Shown piece after piece: positions 41,384 to 52,286 of a stretch of 64,000 bases of DNA. Source of the stretch: Marinobacter sp. DY40_1A1 (GTDB taxonomy: Bacteria > Pseudomonadota > Gammaproteobacteria > Pseudomonadales > Oleiphilaceae). A model generated the notes under the pieces. The model saw only the letters and a list, made by a program, of their open reading frames with translations. It did no database searches and had not been told where the DNA came from. Made by a program: the position numbers and the translations under genes. Where the stretch lies: contig NZ_VCHA01000002.1 in NCBI RefSeq assembly GCF_016597815.1, positions 62,001 through 126,000 on the forward strand. Reading direction: 5' to 3'. Positions within the stretch are counted from its first letter, which is position 1; each line of letters opens with the position of its first letter.

Positions 41384-41437
41384 TGGATTGCCCTGCCCTG
41401 AAAATAAACTGTGCATCTACTGAGTTGTTCAAATAGC

Positions 41438-41899
41438 TCACTCGAATACCGGAATGATTTGGGCTTTTTCAATGCTGTCAAAAGGCAACAAATACTCATG
41501 ATCGTCTACAACAATCACAACTTCGTCGTCTTCCACACCCTTTATAAGCCCTTGAAACTTGCGTCGACCTTCAAACGCCATGCGCAAGCGAATTTGTACT
41601 TGATGCCCCACAAACGCCTGATATTGCTCAGGCCGGAACAGCGGTCGATCCATTCCCGGTGATGAAACCTCAAGCGTGTACTCGGTCTGGATGGGGTCTT
41701 CTACATCCATAACACCACTAATCTGACGGCTGACTTTCTCGCAATCGTCGATACCAATGCCTTTCTCGGCATCGTCTATAAATACCCGAAGCATGGACTG
41801 ATAGCCCTTGGAGCGATACTCAATACCCCAATACTCGTAACCCATGCCTTCGACCACAGGGCGAAGAATGTCTTCCAGTTGTTTAAGCTTGCCTGACAA
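41438..41899 (-). CDS. rimP: Ribosome maturation factor RimP
   Basis: 153 residues if started at the TTG at 41899 (reads [18 protein letters not shown]), which matches the usual N-terminus. An in-frame ATG at 41941 would begin inside a terminator hairpin and is unlikely. RimP assists 30S assembly. Typical blocks: [40 protein letters not shown] and [13 protein letters not shown]. First gene of the rimP-nusA-infB-rbfA-truB operon. Confidence 0.95.
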   Translation of the reverse strand: MSGKLKQLEDILRPVVEGMGYEYWGIEYRSKGYQSMLRVFIDDAEKGIGIDDCEKVSRQISGVMDVEDPIQTEYTLEVSSPGMDRPLFRPEQYQAFVGHQVQIRLRMAFEGRRKFQGLIKGVEDDEVVIVVDDHEYLLPFDSIEKAQIIPVFE

Positions 41900-41941
41900 G
41901 TTAGGCGGTCTCCGTATGAAATTTACCGGCCCAAAAAACAA

Positions 41942-42031
41942 AAAAAGGGCTGTTGATCAGCCCTTTTTACGCACCAGGGCCTGTTGCGCCAGGCCCCTTA
42001 ATCAAAAAGCCCCGATAACCGGGGCCTTTTG
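41942..42031 (-). terminator. Three stacked hairpins upstream of rimP
   Basis: Reading the minus strand: hairpin 1 at 42030-42005 (GCCCCG-type stem, then TTTTT), hairpin 2 at 41996-41977 (GGGCCTG stem, no T-run), hairpin 3 at 41968-41942 (11-bp AAAAAGGGCTG stem, then T-run). Hairpins 1 and 3 are strong intrinsic terminators placed between a promoter (42138-42166) and rimP. Confidence 0.85.
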
Positions 42032-42131
42032 TTGCAAGAACTCGCAGGAAGCAAACCGGTAAACCGCTTCCTGCTGACAGACACCTGGCCTGCCAGAAGC
42101 CCAACAACAAAAGATGTCAGACTCCAATATC
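42005..42131 (-). ncRNA. Candidate small RNA or attenuated leader of the rimP-nusA operon
   Basis: A transcript starting near 42131 from the promoter at 42138-42166 and ending at the first terminator (42005) would be about 125 nt. It contains a strong stem GCAGGAAGC...GCTTCCTGC (42074-42044) followed by a terminator hairpin. No open frame of note is seen. It may be an independent small RNA or the terminated leader of rimP-nusA-infB. This is inference from sequence layout only. Confidence 0.45.
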
Positions 42132-42137
42132 CGCCGG

Positions 42138-42166
42138 AGTATAGAGACGCCGAACGGACTGGTCAA
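42138..42166 (-). promoter_or_regulatory. Sigma-70 promoter between tRNA-Leu and rimP
   Basis: Minus strand TTGACC (42166-42161), 17-bp spacer, TATACT (42143-42138). It is just downstream of the tRNA-Leu terminator, so it would restart transcription towards rimP. Confidence 0.65.
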
Positions 42167-42175
42167 GGACTGCTC

Positions 42176-42207
42176 AAAAAAACGGCCTGGATAATCCAAG
42201 CCGTTTT
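42176..42207 (-). terminator. Intrinsic terminator after tRNA-Leu
   Basis: AAAACGGC and GCCGTTTT arms (42207-42176 on the minus strand) followed by a T-run, 11 bp beyond the CCA end of the tRNA. Confidence 0.85.
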
Positions 42208-42217
42208 CTCATTCAAT

Positions 42218-42303
42218 TGGTGCCCAAGGCCGGACTCGAACCGGCACAGCTTTCGCCACTACCCCCTCAAGATAGCGTGTCTACCAGTTCCACCACTTGG
42301 GCA
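42218..42303 (-). tRNA. tRNA-Leu (anticodon GAG)
   Basis: 86 nt with encoded CCA (42220-42218). Acceptor stem TGCCCAA/TTGGGCA pairs over seven positions. The long variable arm, D-loop GGTAGACACG and T-arm GCCGGTTCGAGTCCGGC are of class II tRNA. The anticodon loop reads TTGAGGG, with GAG at 42268-42266. It lies between secG and rimP as in pseudomonads. Confidence 0.97.
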
Positions 42304-42307
42304 AACC

Positions 42308-42667
42308 TCACTCGAGCTCGGGAAGATCAGACTCCCCGCTCCCGGTTTCGCTTCCAGCCGCATCCTGAACCGGAGCCTGGCGGGATTCCTTAACAGTTGG
42401 AATACCGGCTTCTCCAGCCACCTCAGCGCGCTGCTTGGCAAATACTGCCAACGAAAAACTTGTTACAAAAAACACGATTGCAAGCAAGGTTGTCATGCGG
42501 GTCAGGAAACTGCCACTACCCTGACTACCGAATACCGTTTGCGACGCGCCGCCTCCGAAGGCTGCACCTGCGTCCGCACCTTTGCCTTGCTGGATCAGAA
42601 CAAGACCCACCAGTGCCACCGCGATAACCACGTGCACAACGACTACCAGTGTCTCCATCCAATCCAT
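42308..42667 (-). CDS. secG: Preprotein translocase subunit SecG
   Basis: 119 residues; small Sec translocon subunit with two membrane segments (about 4-24 and 57-77). Family core VLIQQGKGADAGAAFGGGAS and TVFGSQGSGSFLTRMT. The C-terminal tail is acidic. Start could be Met1 or Met4 (METLVVVVHV). It lies between tpiA and tRNA-Leu. Confidence 0.97.
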   Translation of the reverse strand: MDWMETLVVVVHVVIAVALVGLVLIQQGKGADAGAAFGGGASQTVFGSQGSGSFLTRMTTLLAIVFFVTSFSLAVFAKQRAEVAGEAGIPTVKESRQAPVQDAAGSETGSGESDLPELE

Positions 42668-42691
42668 ATCGATTCTCGCAAACCTTTAACT

Positions 42692-43465
42692 TTATGCACC
42701 CGCCGGGAAATACCGGCAAATACTAACAAAATCTTCTGCGACCAGCGATGCGCCACCGATTAAACCGCCGTCTATATCGGGCTCAGAAAAAAGCGCCGCT
42801 GCATTATCCGCTTTTACACTGCCGCCGTAAAGCAATGAAATCTCTTCGGCCGGGGCGCCCATATCTTTAAGTACGCCGCGTATTGATGCATGCATAGCCT
42901 GAGCGTCTTCTGCAGTAGCCGTCTTACCGGTACCGATAGCCCAAACTGGCTCGTAGGCGACTACGATATTCTTCCATGCACTTGCGCTACTTGCTGCCCG
43001 AACTACTGACGACAATCCTGCACGAACCTGAGCAGCAACAACCGATTTTGCCTGCCCGGACTCCCGCTCTTCGAGCGTTTCGCCAACACACACAATGGCC
43101 GTCAAACCACTGGCAAGAACCAGCGACACCTTCTCAGCGACCTGCTCATCAGTTTCACCGAAAAGCTGACGTCGCTCCGAGTGCCCAACCAGCACATAAC
43201 GACAGCCGGCATCTTTTGCCATTTCCGAAGAAATCTCTCCGGTATAGGCGCCTGCCTGCCACTGCCCTACATTCTGGACGCCAACTGAAACAGCATCCTG
43301 CGCCAGCCTCAACACATCCCCGACATATAGTGCGGGAGGAATAATAACAACCTCCACGCCATTATCAAGAGATCCGGCCTCAGACCGGACATAGCCAACC
43401 AGTTTTTCCGAAAGGTCTTTCGACCCGTTCATTTTCCAGTTACCGGCTACAATCCTGCGACGCAT
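42692..43465 (-). CDS. tpiA: Triosephosphate isomerase
   Basis: 257 residues from ATG 43465 (MRRRIVAGNWKMNG); the longer in-frame start at 43522 is not supported. Interconverts dihydroxyacetone phosphate and glyceraldehyde 3-phosphate. Catalytic residues are Lys11 (NWKMNG), His95 (VGHSERR) and Glu172 (AYEPVWAIGTG); phosphate loop LLYGGSVKADN. Lies 25 bp upstream of secG. Confidence 0.98.
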   Translation of the reverse strand: MRRRIVAGNWKMNGSKDLSEKLVGYVRSEAGSLDNGVEVVIIPPALYVGDVLRLAQDAVSVGVQNVGQWQAGAYTGEISSEMAKDAGCRYVLVGHSERRQLFGETDEQVAEKVSLVLASGLTAIVCVGETLEERESGQAKSVVAAQVRAGLSSVVRAASSASAWKNIVVAYEPVWAIGTGKTATAEDAQAMHASIRGVLKDMGAPAEEISLLYGGSVKADNAAALFSEPDIDGGLIGGASLVAEDFVSICRYFPAGA

Positions 43466-43541
43466 AACAGTTCCCGAATGTAAGGGAGGGCGCACTATAC
43501 AGCAGTCCCTCATAACAGACAACCGCCTGAATTCAACAAAA

Positions 43542-44885
43542 TCAGGGCGTTGAGTTTTCTACAACTTTCACCAGCTTTTCCACAACGCGATGTATATCTC
43601 CGGCATTCCGGCCTTCCGCCATCACTCGAATCAAGGGCTCAGTCCCCGATGCCCGCAGCAAAATCCTGCCCGCATCACCAAGCTCCAGCTCTGCTTTCTT
43701 CACGGCCTCAACAATATCCGCACGACTGAATGGATCAAAGCGCTGCTCTACGCGCACGTTTATCATGGTCTGGGGCAACTTACTCATGCCTTTGCGCATT
43801 TCAGCAAGCGTTTTTCCAGACTTCCAGATTGACAAAAGCACCTGGAGCGCCGAAACGATACCATCACCGGTGCTGGTGCAATCCCGAATGACCATATGCC
43901 CAGAGCCCTCGCCACCTAGCACCCAATCATTTGCGATCAACCGCTCCATCACATAGCGGTCACCGACATTGGCACGCTCGAATGATATTCCCATTTCTGT
44001 CAGGGCCAACTCAACCCCAAGATTGGTCATAAGCGTACCAACCACGCCACCCTTGAGACGCCCCTCTTCAAACCTCTGGGCAGCCATGACGTACAGTAAC
44101 TCGTCGCCATCAACTTCGGAGCCGTCACGGTCAACCATAAGTACCCGGTCACCATCGCCATCGAAGGCAATTCCCAGATCAGCATCTTTATCGATAACTG
44201 CCTGCTTGAGAGCATCCAGATGTGTAGAGCCAACTTTCAGATTGATGTTCAGCCCGTCTGGCTCCGCACCAATAACAAACACCTTGGCTCCCAGCTCGCG
44301 AAATACCTTTGGTGCTACGTGGTACGTAGCGCCGTGCGCGCAGTCAAGTACGATCTTCAGGTTATCCAGGGTAAACTCATTCGGCACGGTGCTCTTGCAG
44401 AATTCAACGTAACGCCCCGGCGCATCCTCTATTCTTGAGGCCTTACCCAACTCTCCCGGACCGCAAACCTCAATGGGCGTCTCGAGCCAACGCTCAATTT
44501 CTGCCTCCAGAGCATCATCGAGTTTGGTGCCCTCAGCGGAGAAGAACTTGATACCGTTGTCGTGATGGGGATTGTGGGAGGCACTGATCACGATACCTGC
44601 AGATGCCCGAAATGTACGAGTCAGATAGGCTATGGCCGGCGTGGGCATTGGCCCCAGAAGCTTCACATCCACTCCCGCTGCTGACAGACCTGCCTCGAGC
44701 GCAGATTCGAACATATAGCCAGATAAGCGGGTATCTTTGCCAATCAGCACACTGTTGCGCTGACCTGCTTTCTTGAATGCCTGTCCGGCAGCCCAACCCA
44801 AATGCAACATAAACTCAGGGGTAATTGGATGCTCACCCACTCTGCCGCGTATGCCGTCGGTTCCAAAATATTTTCTTCCGGCCAT
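43542..44885 (-). CDS. glmM: Phosphoglucosamine mutase
   Basis: 447 residues. Converts glucosamine 6-phosphate to glucosamine 1-phosphate for peptidoglycan and LPS precursors. Start [13 protein letters not shown]; phosphoserine loop ISASHNP with active Ser103; metal loop [13 protein letters not shown]; sugar-binding GGEGSGHM; phosphate site [14 protein letters not shown]. The start overlaps the folP stop by one base (TAATG), as in the folP-glmM pair of many gammaproteobacteria. Confidence 0.98.
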   Translation of the reverse strand: MAGRKYFGTDGIRGRVGEHPITPEFMLHLGWAAGQAFKKAGQRNSVLIGKDTRLSGYMFESALEAGLSAAGVDVKLLGPMPTPAIAYLTRTFRASAGIVISASHNPHHDNGIKFFSAEGTKLDDALEAEIERWLETPIEVCGPGELGKASRIEDAPGRYVEFCKSTVPNEFTLDNLKIVLDCAHGATYHVAPKVFRELGAKVFVIGAEPDGLNINLKVGSTHLDALKQAVIDKDADLGIAFDGDGDRVLMVDRDGSEVDGDELLYVMAAQRFEEGRLKGGVVGTLMTNLGVELALTEMGISFERANVGDRYVMERLIANDWVLGGEGSGHMVIRDCTSTGDGIVSALQVLLSIWKSGKTLAEMRKGMSKLPQTMINVRVEQRFDPFSRADIVEAVKKAELELGDAGRILLRASGTEPLIRVMAEGRNAGDIHRVVEKLVKVVENSTP

Positions 44886-45715
44886 TAACTTGCCCCCTTT
44901 ACGGCCGCCGCAATCTTGACGGCATCTATAGTTTCCCTGACATCGTGCACACGAATAATACTGGCACCCTTCATTGCAGATATTGTCGCGGCCGCGAGGC
45001 TCGCCGGCAACCTTTCATCAACGTCCCGACCCGTAATATGGCCAAGCATGGACTTTCGGGACATACCCACCAGCAACGGATGCCCCAGCGCCCGAAGCTG
45101 ATCCAGATTAGCCAGCAGGCGCAAATTATGCTCAAGGTTTTTCCCAAACCCAAAGCCAGGATCGAGAATGATGTTCTCCGCAGAAATTCCAGCCTTCGCT
45201 GCAAGGTGAACGCGCTGAACCAAAAACTCCCCCACCTCTCGCATTACGTTCTGATATTCGGGGCGCTCCTGCATGGTTTGCGGCTCCCCCTGAATATGCA
45301 TAATGCACACAGGCACATCGGCAGCTGCTGCTGCAGCCAAGGCTCCATCTCTTTGCAGTGCACGTACATCGTTAATGAGCCCAGCCCCCAGTTCAACCGT
45401 CTGAGCCATGACTGCCGGAGTACTTGTGTCGACGGAAACCACCACATCCAGCTCCCGGGAAATAGCCTCAACCACAGAACAAACCCGATCAAGCTCTTCC
45501 TGGACCGACACAACTGCAGCACCAGGGCGGGTTGACTCACCACCCACATCAATAAATGCTGCACCATCAGCGACCATCTGACGGGCTTTCAGAAGCGCCA
45601 CATCAAGCTGATTGAACCGACCGCCATCGGAGAACGAATCTGGTGTCACGTTAAGGACACCCATTACATGACAACGGGACATGTCCAACGCTCGTCCGGC
45701 AAATTTCATTTCCAT
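44885..45715 (-). CDS. folP: Dihydropteroate synthase
   Basis: 276 residues from ATG 45715 with AAAGG upstream; an open frame extends back to 45784 but that runs into the ftsH terminator. Condenses p-aminobenzoate with dihydropterin pyrophosphate; the sulfonamide target. Motifs: [51 protein letters not shown] and VGMSRKSML. Confidence 0.97.
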   Translation of the reverse strand: MEMKFAGRALDMSRCHVMGVLNVTPDSFSDGGRFNQLDVALLKARQMVADGAAFIDVGGESTRPGAAVVSVQEELDRVCSVVEAISRELDVVVSVDTSTPAVMAQTVELGAGLINDVRALQRDGALAAAAAADVPVCIMHIQGEPQTMQERPEYQNVMREVGEFLVQRVHLAAKAGISAENIILDPGFGFGKNLEHNLRLLANLDQLRALGHPLLVGMSRKSMLGHITGRDVDERLPASLAAATISAMKGASIIRVHDVRETIDAVKIAAAVKGAS

Positions 45716-45763
45716 AAAAAACCTTTCTGGACTGGCATACCTGAACCGGGGGAAGAGCAACTT

Positions 45764-45798
45764 GCAAAAACAAACGCCGCCCATAGTCAGGGCGGCGT
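45764..45798 (-). terminator. Intrinsic terminator after ftsH
   Basis: ACGCCGCCC (45798-45790 on the minus strand) pairs with GGGCGGCGT (45782-45774) over a 7-nt loop, then TTTGTTTTT. Confidence 0.88.
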
Positions 45799-45830
45799 CA
45801 ATCAGCTTGAGCGCTTTGAAGCCAGGAAGC

Positions 45831-47765
45831 TTAATGCTCTCCCGCTGGACGACCTACATCTGGCCGCTTGCCATCGTCAGCCGGCCTGGATTCGGAAGCA
45901 CTGTCGGAACCGCCTGCTTTGGCACCACCTGCTGAATCCCGATCATCCCAGCCTTTGGGCGGACGCGGAGTGCGACCTTCCATAATGTCATCGATCTGAT
46001 GACGATCAATGGTCTCGTACTTCATCAAGGCTTCTGCCATAGCATCGAGCTTATCCCGGTTAGCGACCAGAATCTCTGTCGCCTTCTCGTAGCACGAATC
46101 GATGATATTTCTGACTTCCTCATCAATACGCTGCGCCGTTTCGGGAGAGTATACCGTTTGCGCCTGGCCGGCCGAACGACCAAGGAACGGCTCTTCGCTG
46201 TCAGTATCGTACTGCAATGGCCCGAGCTTTTCGGACAAGCCCCAACGAGTGACCATATTACGCGCCAGACTGGTGGCACGCTCAATATCATTCGAGGCAC
46301 CGGTGGTAACGCCGTCAAAGCCTAGCGTCAACTCTTCCGCAATACGACCGCCAAACAAACTACAAATAGAGCTGATCAGGAAGCGCTTGCTGTGGCTGTA
46401 CCTGTCCTCTTCGGGCAGGAACATGGTCACACCCAGAGCGCGACCACGAGGAATAATGCTCACCTTGTAAACCGGATCATGCTCAGGCATCAACCGGCCA
46501 ACAATCGCGTGGCCCGCCTCGTGGAAAGCAGTATTCAGCTTTTCCTTTTCACTCATCACCATGGACTTGCGCTCGGCGCCCATCATGATTTTATCTTTCG
46601 CGAGCTCAAATTCTTCCATGGATACCAGGCGCATATTCCGGCGAGCTGCAAAGAGCGCTGCCTCGTTAACCAGGTTTGCAAGATCAGCACCGGAGAAGCC
46701 CGGAGTACCACGAGCAATCAGCGCAGGTTCAACGTTCTCATCCAGGGGCACTTTTTTCATATGCACCTTGAGAATTTGCTCACGACCAATGATGTCGGGC
46801 AGACCAACAACCACCTGGCGATCGAAACGACCTGGGCGCAGCAGCGCCGGATCCAGAACGTCCGGGCGGTTAGTGGCAGCGATAACGATAACGCCTTCGT
46901 TGCCTTCAAAACCGTCCATTTCAACCAGCAACTGGTTAAGGGTCTGCTCACGCTCGTCGTGACCACCACCCATGCCAGCGCCACGGTGACGACCGACCGC
47001 ATCAATTTCGTCAATGAAGATGATGCAAGGGCTTTGTTTCTTCGCCTGTTCGAACATGTCCCGCACACGGGATGCACCAACACCCACGAACATCTCGACA
47101 AAGTCCGAACCGGAAATCGAGAAGAACGGAACCTTCGCTTCGCCGGCAATGGCCTTGGCCAGCAGGGTTTTACCTGTACCCGGCTGCCCCACCATCAATA
47201 CGCCTTTGGGAATGCTGCCACCAAGACGCTGGAACTTACTGGGATCCCGAAGAAAATCCACCAGTTCTTTAACATCTTCTTTGGCCTCATCCACACCGGC
47301 CACATCGGCAAACGTGGTTTTGATCTGATCTTCGCTCATCAGGCGCGCTTTACTCTTGCCGAACGACATGGGGCCTTTGCCACCACCTCCGCCCTGCATC
47401 TGGCGCATGAAGAACACAAACAGCGCAATAATGATCAGAATCGGGAAAGCTGCAACCAACAACTGCGTCCACAGGCTCTGGCGCTCGGGTTCTTTACCGA
47501 TCACCTCCACCTTGTTCGCCAGCAGATCGTCCATCAGCTTGTTGTCCGCCACTTGTGGGCGAATTGTCTGAAACTGGGAACCATCGCCACGGGTGCCCTG
47601 AATTTCCAGACCATCAATAGTGACTTTATTGACCTGGCCCTGCTGGACCATCTCAACGAATTGGGAGTAATTGACTTGCTGACCGGTGGTGGTGGGAGAG
47701 AAGTTCTGAAACACCATCAACAGTACCGCGGCTATTATCAGCCAGAGAACCAGATTTTTTGCCAT
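45831..47765 (-). CDS. ftsH: ATP-dependent zinc metalloprotease FtsH
   Basis: 644 residues from ATG 47765 ([20 protein letters not shown]), the same start as E. coli; a TTG three codons earlier is possible. Membrane-bound AAA+ protease: membrane segments at 4-20 and about 100-120, periplasmic domain between. Walker A reads GQPGTGKT (193-200), where most FtsH have Pro in second place. Walker [12 protein letters not shown], second region of homology [20 protein letters not shown], zinc site HEAGH (415-419). The C-terminal tail is acidic and Gly/Ser-rich. Terminator follows. The usual upstream partner rlmE is absent here. Confidence 0.98.
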   Translation of the reverse strand: MAKNLVLWLIIAAVLLMVFQNFSPTTTGQQVNYSQFVEMVQQGQVNKVTIDGLEIQGTRGDGSQFQTIRPQVADNKLMDDLLANKVEVIGKEPERQSLWTQLLVAAFPILIIIALFVFFMRQMQGGGGGKGPMSFGKSKARLMSEDQIKTTFADVAGVDEAKEDVKELVDFLRDPSKFQRLGGSIPKGVLMVGQPGTGKTLLAKAIAGEAKVPFFSISGSDFVEMFVGVGASRVRDMFEQAKKQSPCIIFIDEIDAVGRHRGAGMGGGHDEREQTLNQLLVEMDGFEGNEGVIVIAATNRPDVLDPALLRPGRFDRQVVVGLPDIIGREQILKVHMKKVPLDENVEPALIARGTPGFSGADLANLVNEAALFAARRNMRLVSMEEFELAKDKIMMGAERKSMVMSEKEKLNTAFHEAGHAIVGRLMPEHDPVYKVSIIPRGRALGVTMFLPEEDRYSHSKRFLISSICSLFGGRIAEELTLGFDGVTTGASNDIERATSLARNMVTRWGLSEKLGPLQYDTDSEEPFLGRSAGQAQTVYSPETAQRIDEEVRNIIDSCYEKATEILVANRDKLDAMAEALMKYETIDRHQIDDIMEGRTPRPPKGWDDRDSAGGAKAGGSDSASESRPADDGKRPDVGRPAGEH

Positions 47766-48095
47766 ATCGTTCAAGGATCATCACCTGTGAATTGAAGAGC
47801 AGGCCATCGAAGGAACTACTCTTTACTGACACCTTACACCAATTATACGTCTATCCACCAGAAACGGCCCATCCGTAACGGCCACAGAAAAACGTAGCTG
47901 CGGATCAACCTGAAGACGTTCCTGAACGCCGGATAAATCCCCATGTTCCTTGTATGTGGGCCTTATCTCGGAAATTACAACGCCTGCAGGGTGATCTGTA
48001 TACAAGGTTGTCTGTTACAATCCGCCGATTATACGACGTTGCCAGCGAATATGCCGCTGACCTTTTGTTAATTGCACCGATAAAGAGAATACATC
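47766..48095. other. Spacer between ftsH and yhbY, where rlmE would be expected
   Basis: 330 bp. One minus-strand frame of 60 codons with a TTG start (47823-48005) resembles nothing I know. A minus-strand TATAAT is at 48033-48028 without a good -35. In many gammaproteobacteria rlmE (ftsJ, about 630 bp) occupies this position; there is no room for it. Confidence 0.5.
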
Positions 48096-48407
48096 ATGAG
48101 CCTTTCAGCGGAACAGCGCCGGGAATACCGGGCCATCGCCCACAACCTGAAACCCGTCATCATTGTGGGCGACAAGGGACTCTCCGAAAACCTCCAGGAA
48201 GAACTGGAGCGCGCCCTGAACGACCACGAGCTTATCAAGATCAAAGTGGCGAGCCAGGATCGGGAAGCCCGCCAGGAAGCAATCACTGCCCTGTGCGAAG
48301 CCAGTGGCGCTGAGCTAGTGCAAACCATTGGCAAGATTGCTGTGTTGCTGCGCAGAGCCAAGAAGCCAAACCCGAAGCTGTCTAACCTCTTGCGCCTCAG
48401 GAACTGA
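48096..48407 (+). CDS. yhbY: Ribosome assembly RNA-binding protein YhbY (CRS1-YhbY domain)
   Basis: 103 residues. Small RNA-binding protein of the CRM domain, associated with pre-50S ribosomes. RREYRAIAHNLKPVIIVGDK and GLSENLQEELERALNDHELI are characteristic, as is the GxxG-like turn near VGDKG. A short Lys/Arg-rich C-terminus ends the protein. Divergent from ftsH and convergent with greA. Confidence 0.96.
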   Translation: MSLSAEQRREYRAIAHNLKPVIIVGDKGLSENLQEELERALNDHELIKIKVASQDREARQEAITALCEASGAELVQTIGKIAVLLRRAKKPNPKLSNLLRLRN

Positions 48408-48429
48408 CTTTCCCGTAACTCATAAAACA

Positions 48430-48462
48430 AAAAGCCGGCTGCATATCACTCAGCCGGCTTTT
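48430..48462. terminator. Bidirectional terminator between yhbY and greA
   Basis: AAAAGCCGGCTG (48430-48441) pairs with CAGCCGGCTTTT (48451-48462), perfect 12-bp stem with A/T tails on both sides. Confidence 0.95.
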
Positions 48463-48494
48463 CTTTGTGGACTGGATTGACCAGCGCTGCAAAA

Positions 48495-48974
48495 TCAGAT
48501 GTATTCAACCTTTCCGATTTCGTACTCCACAGTACCTGATGGCACACGGATGGCGACAACATCATCTTCGCTCTTGCCTACCAGTGCCCGCGCAATGGGC
48601 GAAGAGATCGATAGTTTGCCTTCCTTGATATCCGCCTCATCTTCACCGACGATTTTGTAAACCACCTCTTCGTCAGTATCCATATTCAACAGATGGACCG
48701 TGGTGCCGAAGATCACCCTGCCGGTATTTTCCATTTCCGTTACGTCGATTACCTGCGCCGCCGAAAGCTTGCCTTCGATTTCCTGAATGCGGCCCTCTAT
48801 GAAACTCTGTTGCTCACGGGCAGCATGGTATTCAGCATTTTCCTTGAGATCACCGTGCTCGCGAGCATCCGAAATGGCCGCAATAACCCGCGGCCGATCC
48901 TTGGATTTCAGCTGCTGGAGCTCCTCACGTAAGCGGGCTTCCCCCGCCTTGGTCATAGGCACTCTATCACTCAT
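48495..48974 (-). CDS. greA: Transcription elongation factor GreA
   Basis: 159 residues from ATG 48974 ([19 protein letters not shown]). Rescues backtracked RNA polymerase by stimulating transcript cleavage. N-terminal coiled coil with [19 protein letters not shown] (the acidic tip residues Asp/Glu) and a C-terminal FKBP-like domain ending IGKVEYI. It follows carB with a 4-bp gap, as in carAB-greA operons. Confidence 0.98.
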   Translation of the reverse strand: MSDRVPMTKAGEARLREELQQLKSKDRPRVIAAISDAREHGDLKENAEYHAAREQQSFIEGRIQEIEGKLSAAQVIDVTEMENTGRVIFGTTVHLLNMDTDEEVVYKIVGEDEADIKEGKLSISSPIARALVGKSEDDVVAIRVPSGTVEYEIGKVEYI

Positions 48975-48978
48975 AATC

Positions 48979-51900
48979 TTACTTCCCTGCGTGGAGGTCT
49001 TGCAGGCGGCGTACTGTACGCTCCGGGCCAAATTTGATGGCCCGACAGAAGGCTTCGCCGCCCGCCAGTGTTGTTGTATAAGCTACTTTGGTCTGCAGAG
49101 CTGACTGGCGAATCTGCGCCGAATCAGACACAGCCTTGCGACCTTCGGTAGTATTAATGATGAGCTGAACCTGGCCATTCTTGATGGCGTCCACAATATG
49201 CGGGCGCCCTTCGCCAACCTTGTTAACCCGCTCCACTTCGATGCCCTCAGCACGGAGCGCTTTCGCAGTTCCAGTGGTAGCAACAAGTTCGAAGCCAATA
49301 GCCACCAGATCACGGGCAACCTGAATTGCACCTGCCTTATCTACATCACGAACCGACATAAATACGGTTCCGCTGGACGGCAAACGCTCGCCAATCGCCA
49401 GCGACGCCTTGGCAAAGGCCTCGTCAAAGCTATCACCAAGCCCCATTACCTCACCCGTGGACTTCATTTCGGGCCCCAGGATCGGATCAACCGAGGGGAA
49501 CTTGTTGAACGGGAATACAGACTCTTTTACCGCATAGTAGCTGGGCACGACTTCTTTGGTGAAGCCCTGCTCGGCAAGTGAGGTGCCCGCCATAACACGC
49601 GCTGCAACCTTGGCCAGAGACACTCCAATAGCCTTGGATACGAAAGGCACCGTTCTTGAAGCACGCGGGTTGACCTCGATCACGTAGATCTCGTCATCCT
49701 GCCACGCCAACTGAACGTTCATCAACCCGACAACCTCAAGCTCGAGAGCCATCTTCCTGACCGCATCACGCATGGCATCCTGAACTTCCGGCGGCAGCGT
49801 GTATGGCGGTAAGGAGCACGCAGAGTCACCGGAGTGAATACCCGCCTGCTCAATATGCTGCATGATTCCACCAATAACGACATCGGTACCGTCGCAGATG
49901 GCATCGATATCGACTTCAATGGCTGCATTCAGGAAGTGGTCCAGCAAAACCGGGCTGTCGTTGGAAACCAGCACGGCGCTGCGCATGTAACGCACCAACT
50001 CGTCCTCGCCGTAAACAATCTCCATTGCCCGGCCACCCAACACGTAGGAGGGGCGAACCACCAGCGGATAGCCAATCTTACTGGCTGCAACAATTCCTTC
50101 TTCAAGACTGCGCACGGTGGCGTTTTCCGGCTGCTTGAGCCCAAGGCGCTGAATCATCTGCTGGAACCGCTCACGATCTTCCGCGCGGTCTATCGCATCC
50201 GGGCTGGTACCAATAATGGGCACACCGGCGGCTTCCAGGCCACGAGCCAGCTTCAGGGGTGTCTGCCCGCCATACTGGACAATCACGCCCTTGGGCTTTT
50301 CTATGTGGATAATTTCCAGCACGTCTTCCAGAGTAATTGACTCAAAGTACAAGCGGTCAGAGGTATCGTAATCGGTGGATACCGTCTCCGGGTTGCAGTT
50401 GATCATGATGGTTTCGTAGCCATCTTCCCGCATGGCCAGTGCCGCGTGAACACAACAGTAATCGAACTCGATGCCCTGACCAATCCGGTTAGGGCCACCA
50501 CCAATAACCACGATTTTTTCGCGATCAGTCGGCTCTGCTTCGCACTCTTCCTCGTAAGTGGAGTACATGTAAGCGGTATCGGAGGCAAACTCTGCTGCAC
50601 AACTATCAACACGCTTGTATACGGGGCGAATATTCAGATCGTGCCGCAGCTTACGCATGCTCACGTCCGTAATGCCCAGCAACTTGGCCAAACGGGCATC
50701 CGAGAAGCCTTTACGCTTCAGGCGGAACAGGGTGGCGTGATCAATATCGGCCTTACCGGCTGATTTCAGCGCCTGCTCTTCTCGAATCAGATCTTCGATC
50801 TGCACCAGATACCAAGGGTCTACATGGGTGTACTCGAATACATCTTCCACGGTTAGCCCGGCACGGAACGCATCACCGATGTACCAAATACGCTCGGCAC
50901 CGGGAACACTGAGTTCGCGAGTGAGGGTTTCACGAGAGGTTTCCGAGGTAAATTCTTCGAGCCGCTCATCAAATCCGTCTGAGCCGACCTCCAGCCCACG
51001 AAGGGCTTTCTGCAGGGATTCCTGGAAGGTGCGACCGATGGCCATGACCTCACCCACAGATTTCATCTGGGTGGTAAGGCGGGCGTCGGCCTGGGGGAAT
51101 TTTTCGAATGTAAACCGGGGGATTTTGGTAACGACATAGTCGATGCTGGGCTCGAACGATGCCGGTGTTATACCACCGGTAATTTCATTGCGCAGCTCGT
51201 CCAGCGTGTAACCAACGGCCAGCTTGGCAGCAACCTTGGCAATCGGGAAACCCGTTGCTTTGGAGGCCAGCGCCGATGACCTGGAAACCCTTGGGTTCAT
51301 TTCAATCACAACCATGCGGCCGGTGTCCGGATGGATACCAAACTGCACGTTGGAACCACCGGTTTCCACGCCGATTTCACGCAGTACAGCCAGGGAGGCG
51401 TCCCGCATGATTTGATATTCTTTATCAGTCAGCGTCTGCGCTGGTGCGACGGTGATGGAGTCGCCCGTGTGGACACCCATGGCATCGAAGTTCTCGATGG
51501 AGCACACGATTATGCAGTTATCTGCCTTGTCGCGCACAACTTCCATCTCATACTCTTTCCAACCAATCAGCGACTCATCGATGAGCAGCTCGTTGGTGGG
51601 CGAGAGATCAAGCCCGCGGGTGCAGATCTCCTCAAACTCGTCCCGGTTGTATGCAATACCACCGCCGGAGCCGCCCATGGTGAACGAGGGACGAATGATG
51701 CACGGGAAGCCGATGTCTGCAGCGACCTTCCACGCCTCTTCCATAGTGTGTGCAATGGAGGCACGAGGGCACTCAAGACCAATTGCCTTCATCGCCTTGT
51801 CGAAACGGCTCCGATCTTCGGCTTTGTCGATGGTGTCGGCGTTGGCGCCAATCATTTCCACACCGTACTGGGCCAGCACTCCGTGCTTTTCCAGTTCCAG

Positions 51901-52197
51901 TGCGCAGTTCAGTGCCGTTTGGCCGCCCATGGTTGGCAGTACGGCATCAGGTCTTTCTTTTTCTATAATTTTGGCAACGGTTTGCCAGGTAATCGGCTCG
52001 ATGTAGGTGGCATCCGCCATCACCGGGTCGGTCATAATGGTGGCCGGGTTCGAGTTAACCAGGATGACGCGGTAGCCTTCCTCACGCAGGGCTTTACAGG
52101 CCTGGGCTCCGGAGTAGTCAAATTCGCACGCCTGCCCGATTACAATCGGGCCTGCGCCCAGAATCAGGATGCTTTTAATATCGGTCCGTTTTGGCAT
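48979..52197 (-). CDS. carB: Carbamoyl-phosphate synthase large subunit
   Basis: 1072 residues, the normal length. Makes carbamoyl phosphate for arginine and pyrimidines from bicarbonate, ATP and ammonia supplied by CarA. Two homologous ATP-grasp halves: first [20 protein letters not shown] and [13 protein letters not shown]; second [20 protein letters not shown] and [18 protein letters not shown]-terminal MGS-like allosteric domain (about 935-1072: [34 protein letters not shown]) binds UMP/ornithine. Lies 89 bp after carA. Confidence 0.99.
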   Translation of the reverse strand: MPKRTDIKSILILGAGPIVIGQACEFDYSGAQACKALREEGYRVILVNSNPATIMTDPVMADATYIEPITWQTVAKIIEKERPDAVLPTMGGQTALNCALELEKHGVLAQYGVEMIGANADTIDKAEDRSRFDKAMKAIGLECPRASIAHTMEEAWKVAADIGFPCIIRPSFTMGGSGGGIAYNRDEFEEICTRGLDLSPTNELLIDESLIGWKEYEMEVVRDKADNCIIVCSIENFDAMGVHTGDSITVAPAQTLTDKEYQIMRDASLAVLREIGVETGGSNVQFGIHPDTGRMVVIEMNPRVSRSSALASKATGFPIAKVAAKLAVGYTLDELRNEITGGITPASFEPSIDYVVTKIPRFTFEKFPQADARLTTQMKSVGEVMAIGRTFQESLQKALRGLEVGSDGFDERLEEFTSETSRETLTRELSVPGAERIWYIGDAFRAGLTVEDVFEYTHVDPWYLVQIEDLIREEQALKSAGKADIDHATLFRLKRKGFSDARLAKLLGITDVSMRKLRHDLNIRPVYKRVDSCAAEFASDTAYMYSTYEEECEAEPTDREKIVVIGGGPNRIGQGIEFDYCCVHAALAMREDGYETIMINCNPETVSTDYDTSDRLYFESITLEDVLEIIHIEKPKGVIVQYGGQTPLKLARGLEAAGVPIIGTSPDAIDRAEDRERFQQMIQRLGLKQPENATVRSLEEGIVAASKIGYPLVVRPSYVLGGRAMEIVYGEDELVRYMRSAVLVSNDSPVLLDHFLNAAIEVDIDAICDGTDVVIGGIMQHIEQAGIHSGDSACSLPPYTLPPEVQDAMRDAVRKMALELEVVGLMNVQLAWQDDEIYVIEVNPRASRTVPFVSKAIGVSLAKVAARVMAGTSLAEQGFTKEVVPSYYAVKESVFPFNKFPSVDPILGPEMKSTGEVMGLGDSFDEAFAKASLAIGERLPSSGTVFMSVRDVDKAGAIQVARDLVAIGFELVATTGTAKALRAEGIEVERVNKVGEGRPHIVDAIKNGQVQLIINTTEGRKAVSDSAQIRQSALQTKVAYTTTLAGGEAFCRAIKFGPERTVRRLQDLHAGK

Positions 52198-52286
52198 GTC
52201 TTGGTAAACCTGTCAGCAACATTTAAATTCTTGCAGCGCATAAACGCGGCGCGTGTCTGGTGTGGCACTTTTGCCATGAATCGGCT

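Noticed and set aside
41900..41941. ATG at 41941 as rimP start
   Set aside because: It lies at the edge of a terminator hairpin and adds residues absent from the family; TTG at 41899 fits better.
46392..47795. Plus-strand open frame of 467 codons opposite ftsH
   Set aside because: Complete antisense shadow of ftsH, His/Gln-rich low-sense composition, no ribosome site or family motif.
47823..48005. 60-codon TTG-started frame upstream of ftsH
   Set aside because: No recognisable family, weak start, no ribosome site; more likely 5' leader of ftsH.
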